A stretch of 64,000 nt of DNA from Pantoea sp. CCBC3-3-1 (GCF_007981265.1 NZ_CP034363.1:3968001-4032000); one strand, 5' to 3'; counted from the first letter of the stretch, positions 20,797 to 29,224 are shown. Notes: a model not told the origin generated them from the letters alone. Program-made: numbers and translations.

Positions 20797-23670
20797 TCAG
20801 AACGCGATATCCACACCACCACGGAACACCGATTCGTCGCCTTTATCCGCCACATGTTTATCCATGCGCAGGAACAGGCGGGCATCTTTGGCTTTGCCCA
20901 CGTCCAGCCTCATCCCGTACCACTGGGAATCCTGGTCGAGCGTCATGCCGGGGATAGCAAAACGCTCGCCTTCATCGCCCGTTCCCACCCAGCGGGCAGT
21001 GACGTCCATGGATGGATTGGTAAACGCGTGCTGATGTTCGCCATAAACCGACAGCATCGACCACCACTGACCCATCTCTAATAGCGGTGCGCTAAGGTTG
21101 AGCCCGCTCATCCCTACAGTACGGCTGTAACGGGCGCTGTCGCCTTCCAGACCCAATGCGTTGCCTTCATCGTTAAAGCCGCCAGTATAGAGCTGGCTCA
21201 GCTTCATTCCGGCATAGGGCTCCAGCGTCAGACGATCGTTCAGCGACCAGCGATAGCCCGTTTTGACCAGTGCCTGCCAGCTGTCGTTGCGCGTATCTGA
21301 CGAGGTGGCCTGAATGCCATTGAGCAGCAGTACACGGTTAAGTTCCGTATCGCCATGCTGATAGCTCAGGTTGCCCTGCCAAATCCATTCTGGCGTCACG
21401 GCGTACTGACCGTAGAACATCACGCCCTGCAAGCTGTTGCTGCTGTTGCCGCCGCTACCGTCATAGCTGGCTCTGATTTCGCTGTCCGTCACGGCAGCAC
21501 CCAGTCTCAGGCCGGTGACGTCGAAGTCGCTGTCAACGCCGATTGCGGTGGTATTAATACGATAGTGGCTTCCCAGATAGCCGTCCTGTTGCAGATCGCC
21601 ATGCAGCGTGCCGGTTTCCGCCCACATGCCGTAAGGCTTTTGCTGTGCCGGATCGAGGCGGTTATTCAACAACTGGTTCTGGTAATCAAGGCTGTTGAAA
21701 AGGATCGCATTACCGCTGGAATGCGCCTGACCGGAAAGCGAGTCCAGCGTGGCACCGGCTTCTGCGCTGCTGCCAATTTGTTGAAACGCAGCGGCGGCTG
21801 ATAACAGCTCATCCTGTTGTGCCGATCGCGCTGTCTGAGTCGACAGGCTGTCCGCAACCCGTAGCGCCTGTTCAACGTTTGCGGCGCTTTTCAGGGTTGC
21901 CGCCCCGGTCAGCCCTGCCGCTTCTGCCGCCGTGACGGTATTCACGCGCTGGAAGCTACCGTTGACGCTGTTAGCGCTGTAATTCACCGAGCCGGTCAGG
22001 AATACGCCAGTGTCTACGCTGGAAAACTGCCCGCTGATCCCCTGCGTGCTCTGCAACAGCGATTCGCTGGTTTGCACAATATAGGTGTCAGAAGGCAGAT
22101 AGACCTGCAATGCGCCATTCAGCGTGGCTGGCCCCGCAACCGTCAACGGCTGGGAGAGTGTGATCCGCAGCGTTCCGTCGGCACTCTGCTGATAGCTGCC
22201 AACAACATGCAGGCCACCGGCGGACGTAGTGACCACCGTTCCCTGGTTGCTCAGGTTGCCGCCAATAATACCTTTACCGGCCAACAGACCGCTGCCTGTA
22301 ACCTGCACATCGCTGGCCACGGTTCCGTCAATATACAGGCTGTTGCTTTGCACTCGGGTAGACCCGGTGTAAGTATTGTTACCGGTCAGCGTCAGTACGC
22401 CGCCCGCGTCGCTGTCACCGCTAACGATTAACCCACCGTCGCCGCTGATATCGTTAGCGAAGGTGTAACTGCCCCAGGTCAGCGCAGCGGTAAAATCAGC
22501 GCCGTAAAACATGCCCGGCCCCTTCAGCGCTTTATCGACATTGACATCCCCCCAGCCAAAGGTGTCGTTATAAGGACGTCCATTGGCCGTGTCCGCCGCC
22601 ACGCCCGCTACGGCATCGGTGTGGTAAGTCGCCGTGGTTAACAGCGTTTGCTGGAGGTTGTAACCGGTCATCCACGGGAACTGTGCCGACACTCTTGATG
22701 CCACTCCGGCCACGCGCGGCGCGGCGAAAGAAGTGCCATATTCACGGGCCAGCGTTCCGTCATCCTGTAGATAATCGGCATAACCCGGCGCCGCCAGACA
22801 CCAGGCGGCAGCATCGCCACAGGCATCAAAAACCCACAGCTCAGGGGGACGACTGCCCTGCGCTACGGTATAGCCTGGAATATAGCCGGTGACGGCAATC
22901 AGCCCCTTTTGCAAGCTGGGATCGTTATAAATCAGCGGCACCTGCGCGTTAGGTGAAGGCGTGGACGTCCCGCCGTTACCGGTGACCACTACGCCAAGCG
23001 CGTTCGCCTGCACGATGCTGCTCAGGCTGTCACGCAGCAGATCGTAGCGCCCGCTGGTACGCGCGCTTTCCAGTGCTGCTGCGCTGGTCAGACGCTCGCT
23101 GGAGGCGTAGGACATGTTGATGATTTTTACCCCGCTGTTCAGCAGGCCCGCGATCGCCTTCTGCGTATCGGAATAATAAAAAAGATTGTTGCTGGAAGCC
23201 TGGGCGATCCATAAATCACTGTCTGGCGCAACGCCTCCGGTATAGCTCCCACTGGCAATACCCGCCAGCGCCAGGGCAACCACGGTGCCGTGCCCGGCGC
23301 TTCCGCCATTATCATTCAGGGTCTGACTGCCGCCGGACAGGTAAGAAGTAAAATGTACGTTGTCGTAGTTGATATCCGGCCGACCGGCTGCCAGCCCTGA
23401 GTCAACGATCCCGACTTTTACTTTGCCGTACGTCACCACGTTGGTTGTCGGCGTCGTTGCTACCGGTGTCGTTGTGGTTACCGGTGTCGTTGGGGTTGTG
23501 GGCGTTGTGGGCGTTGTGGGTGTTGGGGTAACAGTCTCGCTGTCGTTATTACTGCCACCGCCGCCACCGCCGCCGCCACAGCCGTTCAGCAGAAGCGTAG
23601 CGATTAAAACGGCCAGCAACGACAAAGGATGATTAAATGAATGTACAGGAACAGATTGATGAATTCGCAC
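20797..23670 (-). CDS. Lipidated subtilisin-like serine protease autotransporter (NalP/SphB1 type)
   Basis: Type Va secreted S8 protease. With the GTG start at 23670 the product is 957 aa: signal peptide with lipobox LLNGC (Cys31), eight Gly, a Thr-Pro repeat linker (about residues 47-76), then the S8 domain with the complete triad Asp90 (VGIVDSG), His127 (GHGTVVA) and Ser314 (YGTSFAAPRVAG). An autotransporter-associated beta-strand region around LTGNNTYTGSTRVQ and a C-terminal 12-stranded-barrel domain ending in Phe (GGVDIAF) follow. GTG is chosen because AAGAGGA lies just upstream, while the ATG at 23715 has no such site and would add 15 odd residues before the signal peptide. Lipid anchoring before barrel insertion is described for NalP and SphB1, which cleave other surface proteins. 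Single gene between unrelated neighbours. Confidence 0.88.
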   Translation of the reverse strand: MRIHQSVPVHSFNHPLSLLAVLIATLLLNGCGGGGGGGGSNNDSETVTPTPTTPTTPTTPTTPVTTTTPVATTPTTNVVTYGKVKVGIVDSGLAAGRPDINYDNVHFTSYLSGGSQTLNDNGGSAGHGTVVALALAGIASGSYTGGVAPDSDLWIAQASSNNLFYYSDTQKAIAGLLNSGVKIINMSYASSERLTSAAALESARTSGRYDLLRDSLSSIVQANALGVVVTGNGGTSTPSPNAQVPLIYNDPSLQKGLIAVTGYIPGYTVAQGSRPPELWVFDACGDAAAWCLAAPGYADYLQDDGTLAREYGTSFAAPRVAGVASRVSAQFPWMTGYNLQQTLLTTATYHTDAVAGVAADTANGRPYNDTFGWGDVNVDKALKGPGMFYGADFTAALTWGSYTFANDISGDGGLIVSGDSDAGGVLTLTGNNTYTGSTRVQSNSLYIDGTVASDVQVTGSGLLAGKGIIGGNLSNQGTVVTTSAGGLHVVGSYQQSADGTLRITLSQPLTVAGPATLNGALQVYLPSDTYIVQTSESLLQSTQGISGQFSSVDTGVFLTGSVNYSANSVNGSFQRVNTVTAAEAAGLTGAATLKSAANVEQALRVADSLSTQTARSAQQDELLSAAAAFQQIGSSAEAGATLDSLSGQAHSSGNAILFNSLDYQNQLLNNRLDPAQQKPYGMWAETGTLHGDLQQDGYLGSHYRINTTAIGVDSDFDVTGLRLGAAVTDSEIRASYDGSGGNSSNSLQGVMFYGQYAVTPEWIWQGNLSYQHGDTELNRVLLLNGIQATSSDTRNDSWQALVKTGYRWSLNDRLTLEPYAGMKLSQLYTGGFNDEGNALGLEGDSARYSRTVGMSGLNLSAPLLEMGQWWSMLSVYGEHQHAFTNPSMDVTARWVGTGDEGERFAIPGMTLDQDSQWYGMRLDVGKAKDARLFLRMDKHVADKGDESVFRGGVDIAF

Positions 23671-23860
23671 GATGATCCTCTTAAATCGCAATAGCGGAAA
23701 AACAGAGCCATCCATGCTTTGACAGATACAGTTTAGATCCCATTACGCGGGAAACAGATAAGATTAATTTAACAGTAGCGGATGTTTTCGATCGCGTGAA
23801 CAGCCGCGGGTTTTTAGGGATGTTTAGCGGTTAAAGGTGGAATGGCGAGGTAAGAGGTTC

Positions 23861-23888
23861 AAAAAAAAACCCACGCGAGCCGTGGGTT
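23861..23888 (-). terminator. Intrinsic terminator of the PBP3-like gene
   Basis: Stem AACCCACG / CGTGGGTT with a five-base loop and a nine-base A run on the plus strand (T run on the transcript), 28 nt beyond the stop of the penicillin-binding protein gene. Confidence 0.9.
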
Positions 23889-23915
23889 TGGATAAACAGC
23901 TTGCTGTTGGTGAAG

Positions 23916-25637
23916 TTAGCCGCTATGCGTGGCATAAAGCGCATCTGGCGCAATATTCATATGCTTTAGTACCGGACCGATGATGTTGCCGAATACCGGT
24001 GCGGCTACCGATCCGCCGAAGTGATCGCCTGCGGTGGGATGGTTAATCATAATTACCAACGCGACCTGAGGGTTACTGGCTGGCGCGACGCCAGCGGTGT
24101 AGTTGATATAGCCGCCGTCATATTTACCGCTGGCACCCATTTTTTCCGCCGTACCGGTTTTAATCGCTAACCGATAGCCGGGCACCGCCGCACGCACGCC
24201 ACTGCCGCCGGGCAACGCATCACTTTCCATCATATGTACTACCGAGCGCACGTTATCTTCGTCTGCCACGCGCGTTCCGATTACCGGAGGCGTCACTTTA
24301 GTGATGGAGAGCGGCCGGTAAACGCCGAATGAGCCAAGCGTGGCGTATTCACGAGCAATCTGTAACGGCGTGACGCGCAAGCCGTAACCAAACGAGAACG
24401 TCGCGCGTTCAATGTCGGCCCAGCGCTCGCGGTGCAGCGGGAAGTAGCCAACGCTTTCGCCCGTCAGCCCCAAACCGGTGGGTTTTCCGAGGCCAAAGGA
24501 GTGGAAAGTGTTCACCAGCACTTCTGCGGGCATCGCCAGAGCGATATGCGAGACGCCGATATCACTCGATTTTTGCAAAATACCGGTCATGGTCAGGCGC
24601 GGCCAGTGGCCTACGTCACGGATTAAATGCCCGTTAACGCGATACGGCGTGGTGTCCAGCACCGAATCCGGGCGAACCAGCTTACGGTTCAGTCCTTCCA
24701 TGACCACCAGCGGCTTAACGGTAGATCCCGGTTCATAGCTGTCGTTGATCGCCGCATTACGCATCTGGGCAGGCGAAACGTTGACAAAGTTATTTGGGTT
24801 GTACGAAGGGTAAGAGGCCATCCCCAAAATTTCACCGGTATCGATTTTGACTAATACCGCCGCACCAGAGTCCGCTTTGTTCAGCAATACGCCGTCGCGG
24901 AGTTTGCTGTACATGGTGTACTGGTCGAATTTGTCGATGCTCAGCTGCACGGTCGGCGGCTGGCGAGGCGGCTCGTAATTGATCATCGCAATAATGTTGC
25001 CGTGGGCATCCTGGCGGTATTTTTCTTCGCCCGGCGTGCCCTGCAATACTTTATCAAAGCCTTTTTCCAGCCCGTTCAGTCCGGTGTTGTCTGCGCCGAC
25101 GATGCCGATCAGCGGCGCGGTCGCTTCACTCATGGGATAAAAGCGGCTGTCGTCGTAAACGGTAGAAATGCCGGCCAGATGCAGCTGAGAAATATCTTTC
25201 GCGATCCCCAGCTCAATTTTATGCCCCAGGTAGAGAAAGCGACGGTGAGGATTCGCCTTGATCTGCTGAGCCAGCTGCTCAGGGCGCTGGTCGAGCGCGT
25301 TCGCCAGATATTCCCATTTTGCACTGGTGAAGTCGGGATGCGCTTCCAGTACCCGCTGGGGATCGGCAATGATGTCGCGCGAAGGCACGCTCAGCGCCAG
25401 CGCTTCGCCATTACGATCCAGCAACGTACCGCGATTGGTCGGTAGCGTAACGGTACGCAGTGAGCGTTCATCCGCCTGCTTTTCCAGCATCGGATGGTTG
25501 ATAAGCTGTAAATCCCCTACCCATGCCAGCAGCAGCACCAGACAGCCAAATACCCCTAAGCAAATAAGACGAAAGCGAACAGGATGGAATGGCGTTTTTG
25601 CCTGGTCTTTGGCCAGTGATTTCTTTAAGCGGGGCAT
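23916..25637 (-). CDS. FtsI/PBP3 paralogue, class B penicillin-binding transpeptidase
   Basis: Peptidoglycan D,D-transpeptidase, 573 aa, anchored by one N-terminal transmembrane helix (about residues 24-40). It has a dimerisation domain with RGTLLDRNGEALALS, then the transpeptidase domain with S305-T-V-K308, second motif S357-S-D359 and K493-T-G495. E. coli FtsI has SSN in the second motif, so Asn is replaced by Asp. It is not the cell-division ftsI: that gene sits in the dcw cluster, and this one stands alone. The closest described relative is the Salmonella acid-phase paralogue PBP3SAL; that equivalence is inference. Own terminator downstream, own promoter expected in the gap shared with the sRNA gene. 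Confidence 0.88.
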   Translation of the reverse strand: MPRLKKSLAKDQAKTPFHPVRFRLICLGVFGCLVLLLAWVGDLQLINHPMLEKQADERSLRTVTLPTNRGTLLDRNGEALALSVPSRDIIADPQRVLEAHPDFTSAKWEYLANALDQRPEQLAQQIKANPHRRFLYLGHKIELGIAKDISQLHLAGISTVYDDSRFYPMSEATAPLIGIVGADNTGLNGLEKGFDKVLQGTPGEEKYRQDAHGNIIAMINYEPPRQPPTVQLSIDKFDQYTMYSKLRDGVLLNKADSGAAVLVKIDTGEILGMASYPSYNPNNFVNVSPAQMRNAAINDSYEPGSTVKPLVVMEGLNRKLVRPDSVLDTTPYRVNGHLIRDVGHWPRLTMTGILQKSSDIGVSHIALAMPAEVLVNTFHSFGLGKPTGLGLTGESVGYFPLHRERWADIERATFSFGYGLRVTPLQIAREYATLGSFGVYRPLSITKVTPPVIGTRVADEDNVRSVVHMMESDALPGGSGVRAAVPGYRLAIKTGTAEKMGASGKYDGGYINYTAGVAPASNPQVALVIMINHPTAGDHFGGSVAAPVFGNIIGPVLKHMNIAPDALYATHSG

Positions 25638-25809
25638 AGCTCTTCTATTAATGGCTGGAGGATAACTGTCGGGGAGTTATACAAAAAATGCGGTGATGAT
25701 GACAGAGAAACTGTGTTTCAGATCGTGATTACTGGCGGTTTTATGACGGTCGACAAACCTGATGCAGATAATTAATTCAGAAAGTTAGCGGACAGCAGGA
25801 GATTGAGAT

Positions 25810-25887
25810 AAAAAAAACCTGCGCATCTGCGCAGGTCGGTGAAACAAAGTAAAAACTTTTTGATGTTCACCCATCAATACCTCTGGG
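25810..25887 (-). ncRNA. omrA: OmrA/OmrB-type small RNA
   Basis: About 78 nt. The transcript starts with CCCAGAGGTATTGATGGGTG, practically the conserved 5' end of E. coli OmrA and OmrB, which is the seed for pairing to targets such as ompT, cirA, fecA, csgD and ompR mRNAs. It ends in ACCTGCGCAGATGCGCAGGT followed by T8, the same terminator hairpin as in E. coli. The middle differs, as it also does between OmrA and OmrB. Only one copy is present where E. coli has two in tandem between aas and galR, and the genomic position relative to galR is kept. It cannot be told whether this is OmrA or OmrB. Confidence 0.93.
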
Positions 25888-25893
25888 ACTTAA

Positions 25894-25958
25894 ACTGTAG
25901 CAATCTGACGAGGCGGCTCGCCAGCGCCTATTCGCAACAGTTACCCGCAAAATGTAAC
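25894..25958 (-). promoter_or_regulatory. sRNA promoter with OmpR-like site
   Basis: TACAGT lies 7-12 nt upstream of the predicted sRNA start, a good -10 element; the -35 region is poor, as expected for an activated promoter. At 25940-25958, about 53-71 nt upstream of the start, the minus strand reads GTTACATTTTGCGGGTAAC, resembling OmpR recognition sequence. OmpR activation of omrA/omrB is known in E. coli; the site here is inferred. Confidence 0.6.
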
Positions 25959-26008
25959 CAGCCATGTGATTAGACTACGGTTTTGCAACTTTTCAGGCTG
26001 GAGGCTAA

Positions 26009-26485
26009 TTAGCTTTTGTCATCAGAAAATTTGCCTTTTAGCAAATTATCCAACTTTTGGTTGATGAGGCGCATTTGTTGCATATTGTGTTTTGCTGGAC
26101 CCAGTGCACCAAACATATCGGCATGATCAATCATGGTAAGAATCATAAGCACGGGATCGACCAACCCCTGGCGTTCCTCAAATGAAATAACCAATAGCGG
26201 ATCATTTTCTTCATCATCGTCCATGACTCGCGTGTGGTGCAGGCCAATGTAGAAAGGAACAAGCGTTCCATCACCTTTGATGTGGGACTCTTTTACCCAA
26301 CCATATTGATGCTTTTCACCCTGAGAATAGACCCAGACTTCATGATTCTTCTCCCATAACTGCTGGAGATCATCGATATCCTGATAATATGAAAGCACGA
26401 CCTCGCTATCAAAACCATACTCATTACTGATTGCCTGAAATAAGGCACTGGTTTCAACGTGCGCAATCCTTTTTCTTCTGGCCAT
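26009..26485 (-). CDS. Hypothetical protein, second gene of an overlapping low-GC pair
   Basis: Product of 158 aa, family not recognised. It starts basic (MARRKRIAHVETSALFQAIS), has an aromatic, Trp-rich middle (LQQLWEKNHEVWVYSQGEKH, YGWVKE), an acidic segment (MDDDEENDP) and a C-terminal helix-like part rich in Leu and Lys. No signal peptide or membrane segment. ATG at 26485 is chosen: AAGGAA lies 7-9 nt upstream, whereas the longer TTG start at 26500 has no such site. It overlaps the preceding small gene by 32 nt, pointing to coupled translation. Hand count of three 60-base stretches gives about 42% GC, well below neighbouring genes, so foreign origin is likely. A toxin-antitoxin or similar two-part role is possible but unsupported by any motif. 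Confidence 0.7.
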   Translation of the reverse strand: MARRKRIAHVETSALFQAISNEYGFDSEVVLSYYQDIDDLQQLWEKNHEVWVYSQGEKHQYGWVKESHIKGDGTLVPFYIGLHHTRVMDDDEENDPLLVISFEERQGLVDPVLMILTMIDHADMFGALGPAKHNMQQMRLINQKLDNLLKGKFSDDKS

Positions 26486-26651
26486 GGTTTGTTCCTTCAA
26501 ACCTGTGAGCGTCTTCCATGCTCATGACATCTTTAATGAACTGCGCGCGACGCTCATCATAGGAGCCGCCTGCAATCCGCACGGAGCCCGCTTTGCGAGC
26601 TTTGGTTAACATGTTTGAGAGATTCTCGGCATTGACTGGTGTACTTTTCAT
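26454..26651 (-). CDS. Hypothetical 65-aa protein, first gene of an overlapping low-GC pair
   Basis: Small, net basic, soluble protein containing LSNMLTKARKAGSVRIAGGS and YDERRAQFIKDVMSMEDAHR. Starts at ATG 26651 with a strong GGGGGA site about 7 nt upstream. No family recognised. The stop lies inside the next gene, which reads in another frame. The length, charge and tight overlap recall the antitoxin or regulator member of a two-gene module, but this is only an analogy. Confidence 0.65.
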   Translation of the reverse strand: MKSTPVNAENLSNMLTKARKAGSVRIAGGSYDERRAQFIKDVMSMEDAHRFEGTNHGQKKKDCAR

Positions 26652-26717
26652 ACATCCCCCTGTTCATTTATCCATCAAGCATATCACAGGGACAAAGAGT
26701 TAAAAGAGGCTAACTTT

Positions 26718-28982
26718 TTAGAAAACCTTTTTTATTTCTACCAGGCAGCTCATCGCGTTAGGCCCCTGCGTCAGAGAAGAGGTACCGATATCCAGCGTAA
26801 GGACGTTTGGGTTCCCTGCACGATCGTAAGGCTGCCACGCTTTGCCAAAGCCAGGATCAAACCAGGCGCCGGTAGCAATCAGCACCACGCTCGGGCTGAC
26901 GCCTTCGGTAAGCCGGACGCCTGCCCGCATGCGGCCCCGATCGTTACTGACGTCAATGACATCGCCATCGGCAATACCGCGCGGCTTAGCATCCTGCGGA
27001 TGCATCCATAGCGTCTCGTGCCCTGCCGTTTTATTTGCCTGCACCGATGGCGTCGCATCCATCTGGCTGTGCAGACGGTCGCCGGGCTGGATAGAGATCA
27101 TATGCAGCGGGAAGCGCTGGCTGATATCCGCACCAAGCCATTCAACGGGCGGCTGCCACTCCGGGTGCGGGGCAAAGTCGGCCAGCTGATAGCCTTTAAT
27201 CGTTTCGCTAAACAGTTCGATTTTGCCGCTGGCGGTTTGGATCGGATTTGCTGCCGGATCCTGACGAAACGCCTCCATAAAGACATACGGCTTTTCCGGC
27301 TCGGGAATTTCTACGTAACCTTCTTTCCAGAAGCTGTCGAAATCAGGCCAGTGCAGGCCTTTGAGCTGATGCGCTGTCGCACACTGTTGATACAAATGCT
27401 CAATCCACTGTGCTTCATTGCGGTTTTCCGTAAAGACTTCGCGATAGCCCAGTCGGTCGGCAAGATCGGCAAAAATATCAAAATCGTTACGTGCCTGGTG
27501 CTGAGGCTTAATTGCCTGATGCATGGCCAGCACGAAACGGTCGCGGGACGATCCGCCAATGTCGTTACGCTCCAGCGTCGTTGTCACCGGTAACACGATA
27601 TCGGCCATCTGTGCGGCAGGCGTCCAGACAATGTCCTGAACGATAACCGTATCCGGACGCTGCCAGCCTTCTACCAGCCGGTTAAGCTGCTGGTGGTGGT
27701 GGAACGGATTACCGCCAGCCCAGTGGATAAGATGAATATCAGGATAGGTGTGGGTTTGCCCCTGGAAGCTGTAGGGCGCGCCTGGATTAAGCAGCATATC
27801 GCTGATACGCGCCACCGGGATCGCCCGGTCGGCAACAGGATTCACCCCGGCAGACATCAGCGGTGCCGGGCCTTCAATACGCGGATTTCCTACGCTGTTC
27901 ATCGAACCATGGCCGAACGAGAACCCTGCGCCCGGCAAACCAGGCTGACCCAGCATTGAGGAGAGCGCGATCATCATCCAGTAAGGCTGCTCGCCGCGAT
28001 GCGCGCGCTGAACCGAATAGGAACAGGTCATAAAGCTGCGTTTGCCAATCAGCTGCTTCGCCAGCAGTTCAATCCGCGCTGCCGGAATGCCGGTAATGTC
28101 GCTGGCCCACTGCGGCGTTTTCGCGATGCCGTCAGTTTCGCCCAGCAGATAGCTGCGCAGCTGCGGATAGCCGGTGCAGTGAGAATGGAGGAAAGCGCGA
28201 TCGGCCGCGCCAAGCCGCTCAACTTCAAACCCCAGCGCCAGCATCAGCGCCACGTCGGTATTTGGCCGGATCGGGATCCATTCGGCGTTAACAAATTCCG
28301 GGCAGTCATCCCGCATCGGGCTGATATTAATGACCGGCGTTCCCTTCGCGGCCAGTTCAAGCAGCGCAGGTTTCAGGCTGTGCTGGCCTGCCCCACCGGA
28401 AGCGACCTGTCCATTTTTCAGCGCCAGACCGCCAAAAGCGACAAACACTTCACAATGTTCCACCACGCTCGGCCAGTCGGTGACGCGTCCGGTTAGCGGC
28501 ATATAGGTGCCGATAACATAAGGCAGGAAAAACTGTGCGGCCCCCCAGCTGTAATTTCCCAGCTGATCGATGCCGCCGCCGCCGGCAGAATAGAAGCGGC
28601 GAACCAGCGTACGCGCGTGGTTTACCCTTCCCGCCGAAGACCAGCCGTAAGAGCCGTTAAAAATCCCTTCCGCGCCATAACGATCGCGCACCCGGCGGTT
28701 TTCTTCCGCGACCAGATCCAGTGCAGTCTCCCAGTCCACCGCCACAAAATCTTCACGTCCACGCAGCGTACGGTCGCTTTTTTCTCGCGATTTAAGCCAT
28801 GAGCGGCGCACCATCGGCTGCCGGATACGCTTGTCCGAATAGACCAGTTCAGGAATGCTGTTCAGCATTGGCGACGGATCGCGATCGGCGAAGAAAGGTT
28901 CACAGCGTAAGAGTTTGCCATCTTCAACAACGGCGGTGAAGGCGCCCCAATGGGCGAGGTGCGGCACTTTTTTTATGGTCAT
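26718..28982 (-). CDS. BisC/TorA-type molybdopterin oxidoreductase
   Basis: Cytoplasmic bis-MGD molybdoenzyme of the DMSO-reductase family, 754 aa. It lacks a Tat signal and a [4Fe-4S] Cys motif, like biotin sulfoxide reductase BisC (777 aa), which it resembles throughout: AHWGAF at the N terminus, GSYGWSSAGR (residues 110-119), LGNYSWGAAQ with Ser145 in the position of the Mo ligand, DIVLPVTTTLERND, and HRLHSQ-like DRLHSQMD near the C-terminal MGD domain. Probable reaction: reduction of a sulfoxide or N-oxide such as free methionine or biotin sulfoxide; substrate not determinable. It stands alone with no membrane or electron-transfer partner. The ribosome-binding site is weak. Which paralogue it is cannot be settled here, so no symbol is given. 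Confidence 0.87.
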   Translation of the reverse strand: MTIKKVPHLAHWGAFTAVVEDGKLLRCEPFFADRDPSPMLNSIPELVYSDKRIRQPMVRRSWLKSREKSDRTLRGREDFVAVDWETALDLVAEENRRVRDRYGAEGIFNGSYGWSSAGRVNHARTLVRRFYSAGGGGIDQLGNYSWGAAQFFLPYVIGTYMPLTGRVTDWPSVVEHCEVFVAFGGLALKNGQVASGGAGQHSLKPALLELAAKGTPVINISPMRDDCPEFVNAEWIPIRPNTDVALMLALGFEVERLGAADRAFLHSHCTGYPQLRSYLLGETDGIAKTPQWASDITGIPAARIELLAKQLIGKRSFMTCSYSVQRAHRGEQPYWMMIALSSMLGQPGLPGAGFSFGHGSMNSVGNPRIEGPAPLMSAGVNPVADRAIPVARISDMLLNPGAPYSFQGQTHTYPDIHLIHWAGGNPFHHHQQLNRLVEGWQRPDTVIVQDIVWTPAAQMADIVLPVTTTLERNDIGGSSRDRFVLAMHQAIKPQHQARNDFDIFADLADRLGYREVFTENRNEAQWIEHLYQQCATAHQLKGLHWPDFDSFWKEGYVEIPEPEKPYVFMEAFRQDPAANPIQTASGKIELFSETIKGYQLADFAPHPEWQPPVEWLGADISQRFPLHMISIQPGDRLHSQMDATPSVQANKTAGHETLWMHPQDAKPRGIADGDVIDVSNDRGRMRAGVRLTEGVSPSVVLIATGAWFDPGFGKAWQPYDRAGNPNVLTLDIGTSSLTQGPNAMSCLVEIKKVF

Positions 28983-29191
28983 CGGACGATCCGGCAGGTG
29001 TTATTTTTTCTGGATCCTCAGATTACCATTTTTTACGCGTGATTTAGCAACTCCATCGGTGCTGACCTGAAAGCCCACGGCGATATTAACGAGCTGTTCC
29101 TGTCGACAAGGGTTGTTTTCACCTGCTTTGCGACAGGGATGACATTCTGTGTGCTTGAAGTAGCAGGAAAATTCCGCAACACTTAAGCACA

Positions 29192-29207
29192 ATGTAAACG
29201 ATTACCC
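29192..29207. promoter_or_regulatory. GalR/GalS-type operator upstream of galR
   Basis: ATGTAAACGATTACCC matches the GalR/GalS operator consensus GTGKAANCGNTTNCAC at most positions, 17 bp upstream of the galR start. Suggests autoregulation; the family regularly binds its own promoter. Confidence 0.65.
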
Positions 29208-29224
29208 TTGAAGGCATTAGACCT

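Noticed and set aside
23671..23715. ATG 23715 as start of the autotransporter
   Set aside because: No ribosome-binding site and 15 atypical residues before the signal peptide; GTG 23670 has AAGAGGA upstream.
25638..25809. Second omr copy beside the first
   Set aside because: Neither the seed nor the terminator sequence recurs in this stretch or in the gap after aas.
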